64,000 nt of DNA from Pseudomonas sp. B6002. Its GTDB lineage: Bacteria > Pseudomonadota > Gammaproteobacteria > Pseudomonadales > Pseudomonadaceae. Under the pieces are notes generated by a model, which saw only the letters and a program-made list of their open reading frames with translations, was not told where the DNA came from and did no database searches. Made by a program: the position numbers and the translations under genes. The stretch covers positions 53,019 to 117,018 of the forward strand of contig NZ_JACAOY010000008.1 of NCBI RefSeq assembly GCF_013385985.1, given 5' to 3'. Of this stretch, positions 52,397 to 62,731 are shown one piece after another; positions within the stretch are counted from its first letter, which is position 1; each line of letters begins with the position of its first letter.

Positions 52397-53196
52397 GCGC
52401 AACTACGCTCACGGGCGTCCCAGCGGGAGAACAGGTTTTTGATCAAGGTGGCGGTGTCCTGTGGACGCTCAAGCGGGAACATGTGGCCACCGGGCATGGT
52501 GAGCATCTCGCCCATGGGCAGGCGGTCGACGCCGCTGGCATGGTGGCGCATCACCACTCGGCTCTGGCGACCGCGCACCACCGCCAGCGGCACCTTCAAT
52601 TGGCGCACCTGGCCGGGGCTGGTGTGAGGCACGCCGCGGTAGATGCTGATTTCAGTGGCCGGGTCGAAACGCAGGCGCAGGCGATCACCGACCTGTTGCA
52701 AGCCATGTTGCAGGTACGCGTCGAAGCATTCGGGGTCGAACCCGCGAAACAGGGTTTTACCGGCGAAATAGCTGCGCGCGGAGGCCAGGTCAGTGAACTC
52801 TTCACGACGGCCCAAGGTACGTCCAGCCGGCGTAAGTCGGTCGATGAACCCAAAGCGCTTGGCGGCGCGGATCACCCAGCGATCGGCCCGGGTCAGCACC
52901 GGCGAATCCAGCATCACCACGCCGCGATACAACTGCGGGCAACGCATGGCCGCGTGCAAATGCAACACGCCGCCCAGGGAATGGCCCACGCCCCACACGG
53001 GTTCAGGTTGCAACTCCAGGTGGTGGATCAGTTCGTCCACCAGGTTCTGCCAGTTATCGTCCACCGGGAACCTGGGATCGTGACCGTGCTGCGGCAAGTG
53101 AGCCACCGCGTATTCCGGGGCCAGGGCGGCAAACAACTTGCCGTAGGTGGCCGAAGGGAAACCATTGGCGTGGGCAAAAAACACGTGCTGCGACAT
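52393..53196 (-). CDS. Alpha/beta-hydrolase
   Basis: A 267-aa hydrolase with GHSLGG (VGHSLGGVLHLHAAM), FAHANGFPSATYGKLF near the start, and MPGGHMFPLERP with the late His. The HANG opening is typical of this pseudomonad family beside the thioesterase and AMP-ligase genes. Adjacent lipid genes suggest an acyl-ester substrate. Translationally coupled to the second hydrolase. Confidence 0.85.
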   Translation of the reverse strand: MSQHVFFAHANGFPSATYGKLFAALAPEYAVAHLPQHGHDPRFPVDDNWQNLVDELIHHLELQPEPVWGVGHSLGGVLHLHAAMRCPQLYRGVVMLDSPVLTRADRWVIRAAKRFGFIDRLTPAGRTLGRREEFTDLASARSYFAGKTLFRGFDPECFDAYLQHGLQQVGDRLRLRFDPATEISIYRGVPHTSPGQVRQLKVPLAVVRGRQSRVVMRHHASGVDRLPMGEMLTMPGGHMFPLERPQDTATLIKNLFSRWDARERSCA

Positions 53197-53293
53197 ACGG
53201 GATCCATCTACAAAAACAGAACTGAATTGTCACCAGCCCCGGGCAGCACAGCAATGACTGTAACTGCCAGGAATGATGACACTCACGCCATGC

Positions 53294-53737
53294 CTATCGT
53301 GCCGGCGGTTGCTCGCCCAGCGGCACTACGGCCATGGTCAGGCGCGAAACGCAGCTGGCCTTGCCCTCATCGCTGGTCAGGCGGATGTCCCAGACCTGGG
53401 TCGTCCGACCGATATGGATCGCCCGCGCCACCGCCGTCACCCGCCCGCTGCGCACACCACGCAGGTGGTTGGCATTGACCTCCAGGCCCACGCAATAGAA
53501 TTTTTTCGGGTCGATGCACAGGTAGGCCGCCATGGAGCCGACGCTTTCAGCCAGCACCACCGAGGCGCCGCCGTGCAGCAGACCATAGGGCTGGTGGGTA
53601 CGGTGATCGACCACCATGCTGGCGGTCAGGGACTCTTCATCAAAACTTTCAAAACGGATATCCAACAATTCACCGATGGTGTTTTTCTGGATGGCATTGA
53701 GTTGTTCGATGTTGGGTTGGGTGCGCCACAAACTCAT
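53294..53737 (-). CDS. Hotdog-fold thioesterase (PA1618/YdiI-like)
   Basis: A 147-aa hotdog thioesterase with the family motif GLLHGGASVVLAES and the catalytic Glu in it, plus NANHLRGVRSGRVTAVARAIHIGRTTQVWDI. Members release CoA from hydroxybenzoyl- or dihydroxynaphthoyl-CoA and other acyl-CoAs. It is 30 bp after the acyl-CoA ligase gene, so a ligase/thioesterase pair acting on one acyl group is likely. Confidence 0.88.
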   Translation of the reverse strand: MSLWRTQPNIEQLNAIQKNTIGELLDIRFESFDEESLTASMVVDHRTHQPYGLLHGGASVVLAESVGSMAAYLCIDPKKFYCVGLEVNANHLRGVRSGRVTAVARAIHIGRTTQVWDIRLTSDEGKASCVSRLTMAVVPLGEQPPAR

Positions 53738-53767
53738 GGGTCAATCCTTTTTGGTTTTATGATGGCC

Positions 53768-55423
53768 CTAATCCTGCCACAGAACGGTTTCGGAACGCTC
53801 GCTCCAAGTCGGTAATTGTTCACCGTAAGTCGCCTCGATCACGCTGCGCTTGATCTTCAGCGTCGGGGTCATAAAGCCGTTTTCCACTGCCCAGTTGTCG
53901 TTGACCACCACCAGGTGCTGCAGGCGTTCATGCTTGTCCAACGTCTGATTGACCTGTTCCAGCCAGCGCTCAAGGCTTCCCTGCAGCGCCTCGCGATTCT
54001 CCGCCTGGCCAACGGCCGACAGCACGCACAACCCCATCGGGGCAATCAGGCCATCCCCCACCACGCACACTTGTTCGATACGTGCGTGCTCGGCCAGGCG
54101 GTTTTCAATCGGCGCCGGGGCCACGTACTTGCCCTTGCTGGTCTTGAAGATTTCCTTGAGGCGCCCGGTGAGGCGCAGGCGGCCTTCAGCGTCCTGCTCG
54201 CCTTTGTCGCCGGTGCGCAGGTAGCCGTCATCGGTGAGGGTCTCGGCGGTTTTCTGTGGGTCCTTGAAGTACCCCAGCATCGTCGCGCCGCTGCGCACCT
54301 GCACTTCGCCCGACGGGTCGATACGCACTTCAACGCCGGGGCATGGCTGGCCGATCCAGCCGAGCTTCTGCTGGCCCGGTCGGGACACATGGGAATAACC
54401 GCAGGCTTCGGTCATGCCGTACACCTCCAGCACGTCCAACCCTAGACGCTGATACCAGCGCAGCAACGCCTCGGGCACGGGCGCGGCACCGGACAAGGCA
54501 ATGCGCAACGCATCCAGCCCCAGGCCCGCCAGCACCTTATGGCCGATGCGCTTGCCGATAAAAGGCAGGCGCAGCAGGGTTTCCAGGCGTTTTTCCGGGA
54601 CCTTGGCATAAACACCCATCTGGAACTTGGTCCAGATGCGCGGCACGCCGAACAACGCGGTCGGGCGCGCCCGGCGCAGGTCGGCCAGGAAGGTGTCGAG
54701 GCTTTCGGCGAAAAACACGGTTTGCCCGGTATAAATCGCCGCCATTTCCACAAACATCCGCTCTGCCACATGGCACAACGGCAGGTAGGACAACAGCCGG
54801 TCGTCCTCCCCCAGGCCGAACAATTCGGTGCCGCGCGTGGCGGCAAAACCCAGTGCACCGAAGGTCTGCATCACGCCTTTGGGCAAGCCCGTGGTGCCGG
54901 AGGTATAGATGAGGGTGGCGAGGCTGGAGGCGTCAGGTGCAGGGCTGTCCTGGATGGGCGAACAGTTTTGCAAGTCGGCCCAGGTGAAATCGAAAGTGCC
55001 AGCCGGGCACAGCGGCAAGCTGATGGTCGGCACACTGTGTGGAATGCCGGGCGCCATGGCGGGCCAATCGTCGAGTTTGCCGATCAGCGCCAGCGCCGCC
55101 TCGGAATGGGTGAGTACATGGGCCACCGAGTCAGCGGTGAGGTTGGGGTACAGCGGCACCGAGACGTGCCCGGCCATCCAGATCGCCAGGTCGGCGATGA
55201 TCCAGTGCGCACAGTTTTTGGAAATCAGGGCGATGTGCGAGCCCTGGGGCAGCTCTCGGGCGCGCAGCCAGTGGGCGGCGCGACGGGCTTGCTGGCCGAC
55301 CTCTTCCCAGGTGAGGGTTTGCACCTCACCGCCGCCAACGGGCTGCACAAGAAAGGTTTTGCGCGGGTGCCGCGCTTCACGTTCGAAGAAGACCTGCAAC
55401 GGCAAACGAAAAGCGACAGGCAT
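53768..55423 (-). CDS. AMP-binding acyl-CoA ligase (FadD-like)
   Basis: A 551-aa acyl-AMP/CoA synthetase with the AMP-binding signature LIYTSGTTGLPKG (about 170-182), YGMTEACGYSH, GDKGEQDAEGRLRLTGRLKE (motif near 400) and the C-terminal Lys region FMTPTLKIKRSVI. It is of the long-chain ligase type. ATG 55423 is used (AAGGAG eight bases upstream); the 14-residue longer form is unlikely. It precedes the thioesterase gene on the same transcript. Confidence 0.9.
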   Translation of the reverse strand: MPVAFRLPLQVFFEREARHPRKTFLVQPVGGGEVQTLTWEEVGQQARRAAHWLRARELPQGSHIALISKNCAHWIIADLAIWMAGHVSVPLYPNLTADSVAHVLTHSEAALALIGKLDDWPAMAPGIPHSVPTISLPLCPAGTFDFTWADLQNCSPIQDSPAPDASSLATLIYTSGTTGLPKGVMQTFGALGFAATRGTELFGLGEDDRLLSYLPLCHVAERMFVEMAAIYTGQTVFFAESLDTFLADLRRARPTALFGVPRIWTKFQMGVYAKVPEKRLETLLRLPFIGKRIGHKVLAGLGLDALRIALSGAAPVPEALLRWYQRLGLDVLEVYGMTEACGYSHVSRPGQQKLGWIGQPCPGVEVRIDPSGEVQVRSGATMLGYFKDPQKTAETLTDDGYLRTGDKGEQDAEGRLRLTGRLKEIFKTSKGKYVAPAPIENRLAEHARIEQVCVVGDGLIAPMGLCVLSAVGQAENREALQGSLERWLEQVNQTLDKHERLQHLVVVNDNWAVENGFMTPTLKIKRSVIEATYGEQLPTWSERSETVLWQD

Positions 55424-55508
55424 GGGACGCGCTCCTTTGTGTTCCGATGATAGCCAACCAAGCACTTGCTTGGTTGACTATATAGCACACAAAAAGCCGC
55501 GATCGTTC

Positions 55509-55958
55509 CTACGGATTCTTCACACTGACCAGGCTCATCAGCCCCGCCAGCGGGAAGTCACCCTCCAATTCCGCCAGGCTGGCGGTGTGCATCGGTTGCG
55601 GTTGGCGCTGGTGGCCATGCTGCAAAAAGCTGATCAGGCTACCCACCAAAGGCTGGTGGCTGACCAGCAGCACATTGTCATCGGTGTCGAGTTTTTCCAG
55701 CACCTGCAACGGGTTGCCTTCGGGGGTCAGCCACGGCACCGTGCGGATCTGCGGCTCGAACCCCAACGCATCGCGCACCAGGTGCGCGGTCTGCTGCGCC
55801 CGCACATACGGGCTGGCGATGATGGCGGCGATGGGCTGGCCGATCAGGTGCGCAGCACTGCGCAAGACTTCGCCACGGCCATGCTCGGTGAGGTTGCGTT
55901 CGGCGTCGGTGCGGGCGTGCCCTTCGGCCTCACCGTGACGCAAAATCCACAGTTTCAC
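55509..55958 (-). CDS. sixA: Phosphohistidine phosphatase SixA
   Basis: A 149-aa histidine phosphatase with the RHG motif LRHGEAEG (His8) and the second His in LVSHQPLVGSL. SixA removes phosphate from His-phosphorylated proteins such as HPt domains or PTS-Ntr. It overlaps the DUF4389 gene by 4 bp, and the pair with gpsA is a typical pseudomonad cluster. Confidence 0.92.
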   Translation of the reverse strand: MKLWILRHGEAEGHARTDAERNLTEHGRGEVLRSAAHLIGQPIAAIIASPYVRAQQTAHLVRDALGFEPQIRTVPWLTPEGNPLQVLEKLDTDDNVLLVSHQPLVGSLISFLQHGHQRQPQPMHTASLAELEGDFPLAGLMSLVSVKNP

Positions 55959-56302
55959 AGTTTTGGCTCTTCATCGCGGGCCGGGTGCGGCGCAGGCGGC
56001 ACGCTGTGCGCGGCTTCGCCTTCGGGTGCGCGTGGGGTCGGCCAATCGGCGAACGGCCATGGTTTTTGCTCGGTATGGAAGCTGCCGAAACGGCCGATCT
56101 GCGCGAGAAACTGGCTGAGGCTGTCGCCAAAATTCATCAAGCCAAGGTTCGGCGCGCTGTAGACCAGGCGATAAATCAGTTGCACCACCACCAGCGCACC
56201 CAGCAGAAACTGCGCGACTTGCCACACCAGGGCAAACACCAGCATCCACAGAATGCGCAGCAGGATGGACTCGTATTTAGGGGCGTCTTTCGGGTCGTTC
56301 AT
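55955..56302 (-). CDS. DUF4389 membrane protein
   Basis: A 115-aa protein with two helices (ILLRILWMLVFALVWQVAQFLLGALVVVQLIYRLVY) and a Pro-rich soluble tail (PTPRAPEGEAAHSVPPAPHP). It matches the DUF4389 family. ATG 56302 has GAGGAA seven bases upstream. It sits 10 bp after gpsA and overlaps sixA. No function is known. Confidence 0.82.
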   Translation of the reverse strand: MNDPKDAPKYESILLRILWMLVFALVWQVAQFLLGALVVVQLIYRLVYSAPNLGLMNFGDSLSQFLAQIGRFGSFHTEQKPWPFADWPTPRAPEGEAAHSVPPAPHPARDEEPKL

Positions 56303-56312
56303 GGCGCGTTCC

Positions 56313-57338
56313 TCAGTTGAAACCACTGGTGGAAATAAAGTCGACATCGGTTTTCGGCTCAGCGCGCATCAGCAGCTCGATGACCTGGTTCAAGGTGCGC
56401 CCTTCAAACAGGATCGCGTGCAACCCGGCGACCAGCGGCATGTACACCCCAACTTCCTGGGCTTTGGCCTTCAAGACCTTGAGCGTGTTGACCCCTTCAG
56501 CCACTTCGCCCAGGCGCGTCACCGCGTCTTCCAGGCTCAATCCCTGGCCGAGCGCAAAACCGACTTGGTAGTTACGGCTCTTGGGCGACGAGCAGGTCAC
56601 GATCAAGTCGCCCACGCCGGCCAAACCCAGGAAGGTCATCGGGTTGGCGCCCTGGTTCACCGCAAAGCGCGTCATCTCGGCCAGGGCGCGGGTGATCAGC
56701 ATGCTCTTGGTGTTTTCGCCCATGCCGAGGGCGACGGCCATGCCAGCAATGATTGCGTAGACGTTTTTCAGCGCACCACCCAGCTCGACGCCAAAGCGGT
56801 CGCCGCTGGCGTAGACGCGAAAGGTGCGGCCATGCAACACGGCCTGGACGCGCTCGCACAGGGCCTCGTCTTCACTGGCGATGACCGTGGCGGTGAGCGC
56901 GTGTTCGGCCACTTCCCGCGCCAGGTTCGGCCCGGACAGCACGCCGATACGCGCCTTGGGGGCGATCTCTTCGAGGATCTCGCTCATCAACTTGAAGGTC
57001 TGCGCCTCGATGCCCTTGGTCAGGCTGACCAGCAGCTTGCCCGCCAGGCGTTCGGCATGGGGCGCGAGCACCGAGCGCAGGGCGCTGGACGGCAGCGCGA
57101 CAAAGCACAGGTCGCAGGCGGTGAGGGTTTCGAGCAAGTCGGTAACCGGCTCGACGGCCGGGTGCACCTTGATGCCTTTAAGGTAACGGGGGTTTTCCCG
57201 GTGCACGCGAATGGCCTCGGCCTGCTCGGGATCGCGCATCCACTGGCGCACCGCGTGGCCGTTCTCAGCCAGCAGGTTAGCCACGGCGGTACCAAAACTT
57301 CCGCCTCCCAGGACCGCAATAGGGCGCTGTTCAGTCAT
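56313..57338 (-). CDS. gpsA: Glycerol-3-phosphate dehydrogenase [NAD(P)+]
   Basis: GpsA makes sn-glycerol-3-phosphate from dihydroxyacetone phosphate for phospholipid synthesis. The 341-aa product has GGGSFGTA at 11-18 for nucleotide binding, [27 protein letters not shown] (catalytic Lys) and [14 protein letters not shown]. The chosen ATG at 57338 gives the normal N-terminus [16 protein letters not shown]; the longer open frame is rejected. It is first in a gpsA-DUF4389-sixA transcript. Confidence 0.96.
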   Translation of the reverse strand: MTEQRPIAVLGGGSFGTAVANLLAENGHAVRQWMRDPEQAEAIRVHRENPRYLKGIKVHPAVEPVTDLLETLTACDLCFVALPSSALRSVLAPHAERLAGKLLVSLTKGIEAQTFKLMSEILEEIAPKARIGVLSGPNLAREVAEHALTATVIASEDEALCERVQAVLHGRTFRVYASGDRFGVELGGALKNVYAIIAGMAVALGMGENTKSMLITRALAEMTRFAVNQGANPMTFLGLAGVGDLIVTCSSPKSRNYQVGFALGQGLSLEDAVTRLGEVAEGVNTLKVLKAKAQEVGVYMPLVAGLHAILFEGRTLNQVIELLMRAEPKTDVDFISTSGFN

Positions 57339-57533
57339 ATGCAATCCGTTAATCCATACCAGTGGCGATGGCGGCATTATACGGGGCGACCCGCTTGCGG
57401 CCAGCCCCCGTGTCAATTCACGCGCTTGTCGGAAAATGCCATGCCTGTGTGAAGTAAATGCAAGGGCGGCGACTGGCAAAAGGCCCCGCCTCAGTTAACA
57501 TGGGCGGCTATCCGTAATTATCAAGGCCGTGCC

Positions 57534-59654
57534 GTGTATTTGGGCCCTCCTCCCCGCTCATCTGTGTTGTTGATGCTGTTGTGCAGTGCACCTGCGCTGG
57601 CTGATGACCTGTTCCTGGACAGCCAGCCACTGCCGCAAGTGCTGACCGCCACCCGCCTGAAACAATCGGCCGCCGCCGTGCCGGGCAGCATGACCGTGAT
57701 CGACAGCGAGCTGATCAAGGCCAGCGGCGCACGGGATATCAGCGAACTGCTGCGCCTGGTGCCGGGGATGATGGTCGGCTACACCACCGGCAACCAAGCG
57801 GCGGTGAACTACCACGGCACCAGCGCCAGCGATGCCCGACGCATGCAGGTGCTGATCGACGGGCGCTCGGTGTACCGCGCCGGTTTGGCAACCGTGGACT
57901 GGAGCGATATCCCGGTGGCCATGGAGGATATCGAGCGCATCGAAGTGTTCCGTGGCCCCAACACCGTCAGCTATGGCGCCAATGCGTTGATGGCGGTGGT
58001 CAACATCCTCACGCGTTCGCCGGCCAACAGCCAGGGCACGCGGGTCAAGGTCATCCGTGGCGAACGCGGGATCAACGACTTCTACGCCAGCCAGGGGGTG
58101 GGCTGGGAAACCGGTGATTTGCGCCTGTCCCTGTCGGGCCAGCAGGACGATGGTTTTGACAGCGATGCCACCGGCGCCGACCGCCGTGACAGCCGTCGCC
58201 TCAGCCGCTTCAGCCTGGCAGTGAGCCAGACGCTGAACGCGCAGCAGAGCATCGACTGGCAACTGGACGCTAAGGAAGGCACCAACCAGCGCCCCTACAC
58301 CTACACACCGGTCTTCGCCGGGATTACCGAAGGCGGTACCAATTCTGACGTTACCGCCAAGGACTACGCCGGTTCCCTGCGCTGGAATTTCGACTTCAAC
58401 CCGGAGCACAGCCTGTATATCCAGGGCTCGGCGCAGCAGTGGGATCGCCAACAGGTGTGGAAAGCCTGCGACGCCAAGGTGTCCTTCAGCCCGGAGCTGA
58501 CCCGCCTGTGGCAGCTCAATCCCAACTACGCCGAACAATTGGCCCGGCACATGGACACCTACAGCCAGGGCTCCGCACCACCGGGCAGTGCCGCCGAGCA
58601 GGCCCTGGCCAATCAGGTGCTGGACCAGTGGCGCAATGGCGCCAGCCAGAGCGTGTGCGGTGACATCGACCAGAGCACCCGCGAAAGCCGCTACGACATC
58701 GAGGTGCAGGACACCCTCAGCCTGTCCGACAGCCTGCGCCTGGTCAGCGGCATGAATTACCGCTACGACCGCGCCGACTCCGACACCTACTTCAATGGCA
58801 CCCTCGACGACACCACATGGCGCCTGTTCGGCCACCTGGAATGGCGGGCCAGCGAACACTGGCTGCTGCAAGGCGGCGCGATGTACGAAGACACCCACTT
58901 GAGCGGCAACTCGCTGACGCCGCGGGTGGCGGTCAACTATTTGATCAACCCGCGCCACGGCCTGCGCGCGGTGTATTCCGAAGCGATCCGCTCGCCGGAC
59001 ATGTTCGAGAACAACGTCAACTGGAGCTACCGCGTCACCAACCTCAGTTCGCCGGCCTACGGGCAGAACTCCGGCCAGTACTTCGTGGTGACCCGCGGCC
59101 CGGGCAACCTCGACAAAGAACTGATGCGCTCGCGGGAACTGGGCTACAACGGATTCTTTGCCGACCTCGGGCTGAATGTGGACGTGAAGCTGTTCTATGA
59201 CGAAATCACCGACATGATCAGCTCGCCCCTGCGCAACAACCAGTACATTGCCAGCAACGCCAACAGCTCACGCTTTACCGGCGCCGAAACCCAGTTCGAC
59301 TGGCGCATGAGCAACGCCGACCGCCTGCGCCTGACCTATGCTTACGTCGACACCACCGCCAGCAACCCACTGGACAAGCTGCAGACAGCGCGTAACAGTG
59401 GCTCGGCCGGTTGGCTGCGTGAATGGGGCCACGGCTGGTCCAGCGCGCTGTTCTACTATGGCGACGACGCACTCAATCAATATCGCTTCGAACGGGTCGA
59501 CCTGCGGGTGGCCAAGCGCATAGCCCTGGGCAAAGCCAACGTGGAGCTGGCCGGCATGTTGCAAGAACGCCTCGATAACCAGCCCACCACCTGGGCCGAC
59601 AACAATTACGACCATCGCCATGTGCTCTATTTCAGCGCGGAGTTAGAGTTCTGA
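57534..59654 (+). CDS. TonB-dependent receptor of the envelope-sensing operon
   Basis: A 706-aa receptor starting at GTG with a short signal (VLLMLLCSAPALA-D). The plug carries VLTATRLKQSAAAVPGSMTVID, LLRLVPGMMVGYTTGNQAAVNYHG and RGPNTVSYGANALMAVVNILT; the barrel ends in YFSAELEF. It resembles a PA1613-like receptor. It is followed within 2 bp by a periplasmic binding protein and then a hybrid kinase, so it may deliver or sense a ligand for signalling rather than uptake of a siderophore. Confidence 0.88.
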   Translation: MYLGPPPRSSVLLMLLCSAPALADDLFLDSQPLPQVLTATRLKQSAAAVPGSMTVIDSELIKASGARDISELLRLVPGMMVGYTTGNQAAVNYHGTSASDARRMQVLIDGRSVYRAGLATVDWSDIPVAMEDIERIEVFRGPNTVSYGANALMAVVNILTRSPANSQGTRVKVIRGERGINDFYASQGVGWETGDLRLSLSGQQDDGFDSDATGADRRDSRRLSRFSLAVSQTLNAQQSIDWQLDAKEGTNQRPYTYTPVFAGITEGGTNSDVTAKDYAGSLRWNFDFNPEHSLYIQGSAQQWDRQQVWKACDAKVSFSPELTRLWQLNPNYAEQLARHMDTYSQGSAPPGSAAEQALANQVLDQWRNGASQSVCGDIDQSTRESRYDIEVQDTLSLSDSLRLVSGMNYRYDRADSDTYFNGTLDDTTWRLFGHLEWRASEHWLLQGGAMYEDTHLSGNSLTPRVAVNYLINPRHGLRAVYSEAIRSPDMFENNVNWSYRVTNLSSPAYGQNSGQYFVVTRGPGNLDKELMRSRELGYNGFFADLGLNVDVKLFYDEITDMISSPLRNNQYIASNANSSRFTGAETQFDWRMSNADRLRLTYAYVDTTASNPLDKLQTARNSGSAGWLREWGHGWSSALFYYGDDALNQYRFERVDLRVAKRIALGKANVELAGMLQERLDNQPTTWADNNYDHRHVLYFSAELEF

Positions 59655-59655
59655 C

Positions 59656-60585
59656 ATGGGCGATCAGTCACGGATGACCCTCCTCTTTGTTTCACGCCTG
59701 TGGCGACGCGGCCTGCTGCTGGCGTGCCTGCTGTTGACCGCGCCGGCCTGGAGCGCCGACATCCTGCTGACCGCCGCCGAAGACAGTGCTGGGGTCCAGG
59801 CATTTGCCCAGGCGCTCGCCCAGCAGCGCCCCGAAGACCACGTCACGTTCACGGCGCTCAAGGACCTGCCTGCGCCGAACCAGCTGCCCTCCAACACACG
59901 CCTGATCCTGCTGGACTTGCCCGGCCTCGACTGGCGCCTGCAAGACACCCAGGGCCCGCCGACCCTGGTGCTGCGCATCAGCCGCCTGCAAGCCCGACAA
60001 CGCTTGGGCACCGCCCACCCGGCCAAAATCAGCCTGCTGTGGAGCGACCCTCCGCTGGAGCGCCAGTTGAACCTGATCGCCAGCATCCTGCCTCAGGCAC
60101 GGCGCATCGGCGTGCTCTACGGCGCCGACAGTGAGTTCCTGCTGCCGGAACTGCGCCAGTACGCGACGCCCAAAGGGTTGGAAATCGTGCCGCAGCGCTG
60201 GGACAACATCAGCGACAGTCGGCCGTTGCAAACCCTGTTCAAAAACAGCGACGTGCTGCTAGGCCTCGATGACCCACAGCTGTACAACCCGAAAACCGCG
60301 AAGAATTTGTTGCTCAGCAGCTACGCCCAGCAATTGCCGCTGATAGGGCCCAACGCAGGGTTTGTGCGGGCCGGCAGCCTGGCCAGCACCTACAGCGACC
60401 AGACCGATTGGCTGGCTGTGCTCGACCGCCTGCTGGACCACCCGCCCGCCAACTGGCCGCGCACCTTGTACCCGGAACACTTCAAAGTCGTGGGCAACCC
60501 GCAAGTCGCGCGCTCACTGGGTATCGAACAGGTGGATGAAGTCGCCGTCGCCGCCCGCTTGGCCGAAGGAGAAAAACGCCCATGA
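59656..60585 (+). CDS. Periplasmic binding protein-like (ABC substrate-binding, TrpX-type)
   Basis: A 309-aa exported protein. After a signal ([16 protein letters not shown]) it shows a two-lobe binding fold: [44 protein letters not shown] and [48 protein letters not shown], typical of PF04392 proteins. It lies 2 bp after the receptor gene and overlaps the kinase gene by 4 bp (ATGA). No transporter is present, suggesting that it presents a ligand to the kinase. Confidence 0.8.
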   Translation: MGDQSRMTLLFVSRLWRRGLLLACLLLTAPAWSADILLTAAEDSAGVQAFAQALAQQRPEDHVTFTALKDLPAPNQLPSNTRLILLDLPGLDWRLQDTQGPPTLVLRISRLQARQRLGTAHPAKISLLWSDPPLERQLNLIASILPQARRIGVLYGADSEFLLPELRQYATPKGLEIVPQRWDNISDSRPLQTLFKNSDVLLGLDDPQLYNPKTAKNLLLSSYAQQLPLIGPNAGFVRAGSLASTYSDQTDWLAVLDRLLDHPPANWPRTLYPEHFKVVGNPQVARSLGIEQVDEVAVAARLAEGEKRP

Positions 60586-62483
60586 CCTTGCGTCGTCGTT
60601 GGGACATCAACACCCGCACCCAGCTCATTACCCTGGGCCCGGCGCTGTTGCTGACGTTGCTGTTGATCAGCTTCTTTACCTTCGTGCGTATCCAGGACCT
60701 GCGTCAGGAACTGGATCACACCGGCCAACTGATCGCCAACCAACTGGCACCGGCCACCGAGTACGGGGTGATTTCCGGCAACAATGATGTGCTCGACAGC
60801 CTGTTGCGCGCCACGTTGGCCACGCCCCATGTGCGCTTCCTGGAAATCCAGGACAGCACCGAGAACATCCTGGTGTACGTCGAACAACCGTCGGAAAAAC
60901 ACGACCGCTCGTTGTCGGTCAAAGTCTTCCAGGCGCCGATTCGCCTGCAACACATCCAACTGGGCAATGACTTCTTCCAAGACAACCTGAACGAACCCAA
61001 GGCGCCCCGCGCGGACTACCTGGGCCGCGTGATCGTCGGCATGTCCAACGATGCCTTCAGCCAGCGCCAGCAGGAGATCCTGTTCAAGGCCGGCATCCTC
61101 GCGCTGTTCGCCCTGCTGTTTACCTTCCTGCTCGCGCGGCGCCTGGCGGCCAGCCTGTCGCAGCCGATCAGCGCCATGGGCCACGCGGTGAAGGCGATCC
61201 AGCAAGGGGATTATCAGACGCCCCTGCCGATTGTGGATGACTCCGAACTGGGCGACCTGTCGCGGCATATCAACAACCTGGCCGAGGGCCTCAACCAGGC
61301 CAGCCGCGAACAGCAGCAGGCCATGGCGCAACTGATCCAGACCCGCGAAGAAGCAGAACGGGCGAACAATGCCAAGTCGGACTTCCTGGCGATGATGAGC
61401 CACGAACTGCGCACGCCGATGAACGGCGTGCTGGGCATGTTGCAGCTGCTGGAAACCACCGAGATGACCGAGGAGCAGACCGAATACGCGGCGCTGGCCT
61501 CCGAGTCCACCGAACACCTGCTCAAAGTCATCAACGACATCCTCGACTTCTCCCGTATCGAGCGCGCCGCGCTGGAGCTGGAACATATCCCGTTCAACCT
61601 CGCCGAGCTGATCAGCAGCTGCGCTCAGGCGTTCCAGCACAGTGCCCAACAGCGCGGGCTAGCCCTGGAACTGCCGATTCCGGCAGGTATGGCCTCGTTG
61701 CGCGTGCAGGGCGACCCGACGCGCATCCGCCAGATCCTGGTGAACCTGATCGGCAACGCGCTGAAGTTCACCGAGCACGGCACCGTCACGGTCGAACCCC
61801 AGTGGCAGACCCTGGACCACGAGTTGGTGTGGTTCACCTGCACCGTGCGCGACAGCGGCATCGGGATTTCCGCGGAACGCCTGGAGCTGATGTTCGACGC
61901 ATTCCAGCAGGCTGACAGTTCCATTTCAAGACGTTACGGCGGCACCGGCCTGGGATTACCAATCGCCCGCACACTGGCCGAACGCATGGGCGGCACGCTG
62001 CGCGCCCAGAGCGAAGAAGGCCGGGGCTCGGTGTTTACACTGGAAATCCCACTGGCCATCGACCAGCACAGCTTGCCCGCCATCACCCTGGACGCCAGCG
62101 GTAAAGGCAGTGCCGGGGAGGGTCGGCATGTGTTGCTGGTGGAGGACAACCCGGTCAATCGCACCGTGGTCGAGGCCATGCTGCGCAGCCTGGGCTTTGA
62201 AGTGAGCCTGGCCACCGACGGTGCCGAGGCGATCCGCAGCGCCGAGAGCCTGATTTTCACGGCCATCCTGATGGACTGCCGCTTGCCGCTGATCGACGGT
62301 TACGAAGCCACCCGGCAGATCCGTCAACTGCCGGGCTGCGCCGACCTGCCGATTATTGCCCTGACGGCCAACGCCTTGCAGGGCGACCGCGAAGCCTGCC
62401 TGGCAGCCGGAATGAACGATTACCTGGCCAAGCCGTTCAAACGCACGGATTTGCAGCAAATCCTGCAGCGCTGGGTGCAATAG
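60582..62483 (+). CDS. Hybrid sensor histidine kinase (PA1611-like)
   Basis: A 633-aa hybrid kinase: helices at 15-37 and about 170-190 flank a periplasmic domain, then HAMP, HisKA with His274 ([14 protein letters not shown]), HATPase ([23 protein letters not shown]) and a receiver with Asp565 ([12 protein letters not shown]). The P. aeruginosa counterpart PA1611 is tied to the HptB/RetS phosphorelay. There is no partner regulator here, consistent with an HPt relay. It overlaps the binding-protein gene by 4 bp. Confidence 0.9.
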   Translation: MTLRRRWDINTRTQLITLGPALLLTLLLISFFTFVRIQDLRQELDHTGQLIANQLAPATEYGVISGNNDVLDSLLRATLATPHVRFLEIQDSTENILVYVEQPSEKHDRSLSVKVFQAPIRLQHIQLGNDFFQDNLNEPKAPRADYLGRVIVGMSNDAFSQRQQEILFKAGILALFALLFTFLLARRLAASLSQPISAMGHAVKAIQQGDYQTPLPIVDDSELGDLSRHINNLAEGLNQASREQQQAMAQLIQTREEAERANNAKSDFLAMMSHELRTPMNGVLGMLQLLETTEMTEEQTEYAALASESTEHLLKVINDILDFSRIERAALELEHIPFNLAELISSCAQAFQHSAQQRGLALELPIPAGMASLRVQGDPTRIRQILVNLIGNALKFTEHGTVTVEPQWQTLDHELVWFTCTVRDSGIGISAERLELMFDAFQQADSSISRRYGGTGLGLPIARTLAERMGGTLRAQSEEGRGSVFTLEIPLAIDQHSLPAITLDASGKGSAGEGRHVLLVEDNPVNRTVVEAMLRSLGFEVSLATDGAEAIRSAESLIFTAILMDCRLPLIDGYEATRQIRQLPGCADLPIIALTANALQGDREACLAAGMNDYLAKPFKRTDLQQILQRWVQ

Positions 62484-62547
62484 CGCCGCGCCATCAGCCA
62501 ACTCCGACTGGCATCAAAGACGAAAGTGCGGCAGTCTTAGGCACCCG

Positions 62548-62574
62548 AACGGGCCGATAAACAGGCCCGGTTTA
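62548..62574 (+). terminator. Weak terminator after the hybrid kinase
   Basis: CGGGCC (62550-62555) pairs with GGCCCG (62564-62569) around an 8-nt loop, followed by GTTTAAAATTT. It separates the kinase operon from the fabA promoter region. Confidence 0.5.
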
Positions 62575-62579
62575 AAATT

Positions 62580-62731
62580 TCAGTGAACAAGTGTACATTC
62601 AGTGCCTTGACGCTGTGACTTTCACTACAACGCAATAGTCTATGTGTAGGCTGCCGGTATGAGGCGTAACGCTTCAGTCGGTTCGGGAAGATTTGCCCTA
62701 CCCTGCCGCATGGGATTATTGAGGAGCTCGC
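62580..62731 (+). promoter_or_regulatory. fabA leader with possible operator
   Basis: The AT-richer region has an AGTGAACAAGTGTACATTC stretch near 62581-62599 that loosely recalls DesT-type sites, which regulate fabAB in P. aeruginosa. The inverted symmetry is poor, so this is a weak suggestion. A TTGACG at 62608-62613 could be a -35. GAGGAG ten bases before the ATG is the ribosome site. Confidence 0.3.
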
